A stretch of 64,000 nt of DNA from Gryllotalpicola daejeonensis (GTDB lineage: Bacteria; Actinomycetota; Actinomycetes; Actinomycetales; Microbacteriaceae). A program made the translations under genes and the position numbers. The DNA is taken from assembly GCF_039538145.1 (NCBI RefSeq), contig NZ_BAABBV010000001.1, forward strand, positions 2,418,001 through 2,482,000. Reading direction: 5' to 3'. Shown here piece by piece: positions 61,556 through 64,000 of the stretch (its first letter is position 1; each line of letters opens with the position of its first letter). The notes below the pieces were generated by a model. That model was not told where the DNA came from. It ran no database searches and saw nothing but the letters and a program-made list of their open reading frames with translations.

Positions 61556-61586
61556 CATGTAAAAAAAGCGCGCCATTCTTTACATG
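61556..61586. promoter_or_regulatory. Fic upstream central inverted repeat
   Basis: Perfect 8-nt arms CATGTAAA (61556-61563) and TTTACATG (61579-61586) around a 15-nt centre, flanked further out by TGCAAA (61549-61554) and TTTGCA (61589-61594). The TTTACA at 61579 could be a -35 element. Confidence 0.5.
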
Positions 61587-61594
61587 ACTTTGCA

Positions 61595-61617
61595 ATGTGC
61601 GAATAGAGTTTGCACAT
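61595..61617. promoter_or_regulatory. Fic upstream inverted repeat B, overlapping the start codon
   Basis: Arms ATGTGCGAA (61595-61603) and TTTGCACAT (61609-61617), 5-nt spacer, 8 of 9 complementary, same layout as site A. The right arm contains the AT of the fic ATG (61616-61618), so a bound protein would block transcription start or translation directly. Confidence 0.6.
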
Positions 61618-62737
61618 GGCCTGGAGTCCGACGGAACCCTACAACCAGCTGCCCCTGCTGCCTCCGTCGGTCGACGTCGAGACTAGGGCAGTTCTCAAGG
61701 CCGCCGTTGAGGCGCGTGCAGCGCTTGCCGCGCTTGATCAGGCCTCGCAGCGCATGCCGAACCCGACCGTGCTGATCAACACCATCCCCCTGCTCGAAGC
61801 GCAGGCGAGTTCCGAGATCGAAAACATTGTCACAACGACGGATCAACTGTTCCGGTATGCCCAGGAAGAAGATGAGGCCTCCGACCCCGCCACGAAGGAG
61901 ACCCTTCGGTACCGGACCGCGCTGTTCGCAGGGTGGCGAGCGATTCAATCACGCCCGCTGACGGTGACGACGGCGGTTCAAGTGTGTACGACCATCAAGC
62001 AGCGCCAGATGGACGTGCGAAAGCTGCCCGGGACCCTGATTGCGAATCCCGCGACCCGCGAGGCGATCTACACCCCGCCGACGGGCGAGCACACCATCCG
62101 AGACAAGCTGTCGAACTGGGTCGAATTCGTTCACGCTCCCCTCGGGCTCGACCCGCTCGTCGTGATGGCGATTGCGCATTACCAGTTCGAGGCGATCCAC
62201 CCTTTTGAGGACGGCAACGGTCGCACCGGACGTGTGATGAACATGCTGCTTCTCGTCGAAGCAGAGATTCTGAAACTGCCGATCCTCTTTCTCTCGCGCT
62301 ACATCATCGAAAACCGAGACGCGTATTACGCGCTCCTGCTTGCGGTGACGGCCGAGCAGAAGTGGGAGGAGTGGGTGCTATTCATGCTCGAGGGACTTCG
62401 CCAGACGGCGCAGTCGACCTTGCGCAAGATCGACGCGGTGACGGCGCTGCAAGGTGACGCGGCTGAGGCAGTTCGGGCGATCACACCAGGCGGCGCAAAC
62501 GCGGACCTGTTGTCGGTGTTGTTCGAGCAGCCCTACGTCCGCATCAAAAACGTGGTCGAGCGGTGCCGCGTGTCCCGCCCGACGGCAACGAACTGGCTCA
62601 ACGCGCTCGTAGACGCTGGAGTGCTTCAAGATCAGCGCGTCGGGAGGGACCGGCTGTTCATCAATACCCGTTTTCTGTGGGTCCTCACCCGAGACGAAGG
62701 GGTCGCAGCCCGCGAGTCTGAGCCCACGCTTTTCTAG
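61616..62737 (+). CDS. Fic family protein (AMP-transferase, class II) with C-terminal winged HTH
   Basis: A 373-residue soluble Fic protein. The active-site loop is HPFEDGNGRTGR (His195), the canonical HxFx(D/E)GNGRxxR, so it should transfer AMP from ATP to a protein hydroxyl. An N-terminal inhibitory helix carries the [S/T]xxxE[G/N] motif as SSEIEN (Ser65, Glu69), making it a class II, self-inhibited enzyme. Residues ~295-352 form a winged helix (VRIKNVVERCRVSRPTATNWLNALVDAGVLQDQRVGRDRLF), suggesting DNA binding. Encoded on the mobile element, it may act as a stability or regulatory module; its targets are unknown. Confidence 0.93.
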   Translation: MAWSPTEPYNQLPLLPPSVDVETRAVLKAAVEARAALAALDQASQRMPNPTVLINTIPLLEAQASSEIENIVTTTDQLFRYAQEEDEASDPATKETLRYRTALFAGWRAIQSRPLTVTTAVQVCTTIKQRQMDVRKLPGTLIANPATREAIYTPPTGEHTIRDKLSNWVEFVHAPLGLDPLVVMAIAHYQFEAIHPFEDGNGRTGRVMNMLLLVEAEILKLPILFLSRYIIENRDAYYALLLAVTAEQKWEEWVLFMLEGLRQTAQSTLRKIDAVTALQGDAAEAVRAITPGGANADLLSVLFEQPYVRIKNVVERCRVSRPTATNWLNALVDAGVLQDQRVGRDRLFINTRFLWVLTRDEGVAARESEPTLF

Positions 62738-62765
62738 CCCGAGAGTCTTCCACACTGGCGGAGAG

Positions 62766-62996
62766 TCAGAGTTTCGGGAGTCGGTTCGGCCGCGTCGGCA
62801 GCTGTTCGACGAAGTGCTCGAGGTCGGCGAGGAGGTAGATGGGTTTCGTGCCGGAGAAGTGGACGGTCACGTCGCCCATGCGCACGTGCTGCCGCAGGCG
62901 GGTCGGGCTGATGCCGAGGGCTTCGGCGGCGGAGTTGTGGTCGAAGGCGACCACGACGGCCGGGTGATTATCGGGTTCGGGCATCCGGCGGCTCAT
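62766..62996 (-). CDS. Excisionase-like helix-turn-helix protein
   Basis: A 76-residue protein with SAAEALGISPTRLRQHVRMGDVTVHFSGTKPIYLLADLEHFVEQLP, a MerR/Xis-type winged helix (helix_turn_helix_17 style). Proteins of this type direct integrase toward excision or repress element genes. ATG 62996 has GGAGG 6 nt upstream. It is transcribed toward fic and separated from the relaxase gene by 48 bp, in the same direction as the relaxase, so it may be the last gene of the transfer operon. Confidence 0.75.
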   Translation of the reverse strand: MSRRMPEPDNHPAVVVAFDHNSAAEALGISPTRLRQHVRMGDVTVHFSGTKPIYLLADLEHFVEQLPTRPNRLPKL

Positions 62997-63044
62997 CGCG
63001 CACCTCCGGGCGCCGACGCGCGGCGGGAGTCGTACCGGGGGCGT

Positions 63045-64000
63045 TCAGCGTGACATGTCGTGCACATTGCGGCTCCCCTCCGGTGTTGCGGTTGGTGCTG
63101 TCGCTGGTCGTGCGGCGCGGTTGAGGTCCTCGCGCGCGGCGGCGCGCGAGTCGTGGAGGGTGGCTTCGATGTCCGGGCGCTGCATCATCTCGATGAGCTG
63201 CGTCTTCGCGCCGGGCTCGGCGGGTGCGACGAGCACGACGTCGTTGCGGTCCCGCCCACGGGTGAGGCCGACGTAGAGTCCGGCCGCTCCGACGCCGGGC
63301 CCGACGAGCGCGGTGTCCGTGGTCTCGCCTTGCACGCCGTAGACGGTCGAGGCGTATCCGAGGTGGAGGTGCGAGGCGGCGTAGTCGTGGCTGATCCTGC
63401 GCAGCTCGGTGGAGTCGGAGACCGACGCGAGGATTACGGAGTCGGCGGTGATCGACTTGACGGTCCAGGTCTGGCGGTTCTGGACCGCGGCTGCCGTGTT
63501 GTTGCGGCGGGTCTGGACGATGTCGCCGGCGAAGATCGGCTGACCGCCCTGCCCGGCCGTCGCACGTGTCGTGTCGATCGTGCCGGCGGCGATGCGGCGG
63601 GCTTGGATCGCTTCGGAGATGCTCTGCGCCTCGGCGTGAGTGGCGGTGACCAAGGCGATCGAGCGGCCGTGCCGCTGTGCGTCGAACCAGGCGCCCGTCA
63701 TGAGATGCTTCGCGTCGGCGTCGCTGTTCGCCAGTGTGACGTGCCCGGTGCGGATGAGCTCGTCAGCGACCCGCTCCGCCTCGCCGGGGCCGGCCGGCTC
63801 GCGCAGCCGGGTGGTGAGCTGCGCCCAGGCGGGGTCAGTGAACCGTTGCACGGAGGTTAGCTGCACCCGCTCGTCGGCGCGGTGCCAGAACAGGCGCATC
63901 GCTCCGGAGTGGCCGACGGGCAGTGCCTGGTTCTCGTCGCCGACGAGCGCGACGCCGGCGCCGGTGCGCTCGAGCACATCGACGAGGGCGCCGGCGGCCT
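63045..64000 (-). CDS. MobF/TraA-type relaxase, C-terminal helicase part (5' end outside window)
   Basis: The last ~318 residues of a larger protein; the frame is open to the window edge. SF1B helicase motifs are visible: GDENQALPV (motif III), GAMRLFWHRA, VQRFTDPAW (motif IV), STVYGVQGETTDTALV (motif V) and LYVGLTRGRDRNDVVLV (motif VI). This is the RecD/TraI-type helicase region found at the C-terminus of actinobacterial TraA/TrwC relaxases. A Thr/Arg/Ala tail follows. The N-terminal relaxase domain itself is not in the window, so a stand-alone RecD-like helicase is an alternative. Confidence 0.8.
   Translation of the reverse strand, partial: AAGALVDVLERTGAGVALVGDENQALPVGHSGAMRLFWHRADERVQLTSVQRFTDPAWAQLTTRLREPAGPGEAERVADELIRTGHVTLANSDADAKHLMTGAWFDAQRHGRSIALVTATHAEAQSISEAIQARRIAAGTIDTTRATAGQGGQPIFAGDIVQTRRNNTAAAVQNRQTWTVKSITADSVILASVSDSTELRRISHDYAASHLHLGYASTVYGVQGETTDTALVGPGVGAAGLYVGLTRGRDRNDVVLVAPAEPGAKTQLIEMMQRPDIEATLHDSRAAAREDLNRAARPATAPTATPEGSRNVHDMSR

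Larger units (their letters stand above)
60116..64000. mobile_element. Left end of an integrative (conjugative/mobilizable) element at tRNA-Arg
   Basis: The order is tRNA-Arg 3' end, tyrosine integrase, Fic protein, excisionase-like HTH, relaxase/helicase. Integrases encoded directly after a tRNA normally use its 3' end as attB; the attL core should lie within about 60100-60135. The far end and att repeat lie beyond the window, so the extent is unknown. The relaxase-type gene points to conjugative transfer rather than a phage. Confidence 0.8.

Overview
The window is high-GC DNA from an actinobacterium, most likely a Microbacteriaceae member. Supporting signs are the strong G/C third-position codon bias, two DUF222-HNH endonuclease genes, tandem LytR-CpsA-Psr genes, an EtfBA/cytochrome b cluster, frequent GTG starts, and heavy use of the word GGATGCC/GGCATCC. 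I cannot name the genus from sequence alone.

Layout. 1-13.6 kb holds general metabolism and stress genes: the end of a DUF2207 membrane protein, a PLP-fold Orn/Lys/Arg decarboxylase, a DHA2 drug exporter, glutathione peroxidase, an EfeO-EfeB iron uptake pair without EfeU, a secreted phosphoesterase, phosphoglucomutase and the first DUF222-HNH gene. 13.7-21.9 kb is core genome: prephenate dehydratase, a lipid kinase/SGNH hydrolase operon, seryl-tRNA synthetase with a HAD phosphatase, and two LCP cell-wall ligases interleaved with two tRNA-Ser genes. 21.9-26.4 kb, directly after tRNA-Ser(GCU), has poorer coding organisation. It holds small orphan genes (lipoprotein, PASTA, LysM, membrane proteins) and the broken end of an MFS transporter, and looks like an old integration hot spot.

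26.4-28.8 kb carries a MarR regulator with a leaderless, self-overlapping promoter/operator, followed by a Pip/YhgE-like membrane protein. 28.8-43.3 kb is a coherent acyl-CoA catabolic locus. On the minus strand it runs SDR, acyl-CoA dehydrogenase, ADP-forming acyl-CoA synthetase, MaoC hydratase, EtfB, EtfA and a membrane cytochrome b. On the plus strand it runs metallo-beta-lactamase-fold hydrolase, DUF35 OB-fold protein, SCP2-type thiolase and an MFS transporter. A TetR regulator lies between the two arms, and TTCTAGAA palindromes sit in both divergent promoter regions. A reasonable reading is activation, oxidation, hydration and cleavage of a bulky acyl-CoA, with electrons passed through ETF to a membrane cytochrome.

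43.4-59.9 kb is mixed core and accessory DNA: a Na+/solute symporter with a small partner, small conserved proteins, argG, a paired SMR exporter, the second DUF222-HNH gene, a phospholipase D-like protein, a stand-alone HSDR_N-type nuclease, a ketopantoate-reductase-like enzyme, a Fpg/Nei glycosylase with a repeat insertion, a VWA protein, a PIG-V-like mannosyltransferase and a HAD phosphatase. From tRNA-Arg(ACG) at 60.06 kb to the end lies one end of an integrative conjugative or mobilizable element: tyrosine integrase, a Fic AMP-transferase with elaborate upstream inverted repeats, a small excisionase-like HTH protein, and the C-terminal helicase part of a MobF/TraA-type relaxase that runs off the window.
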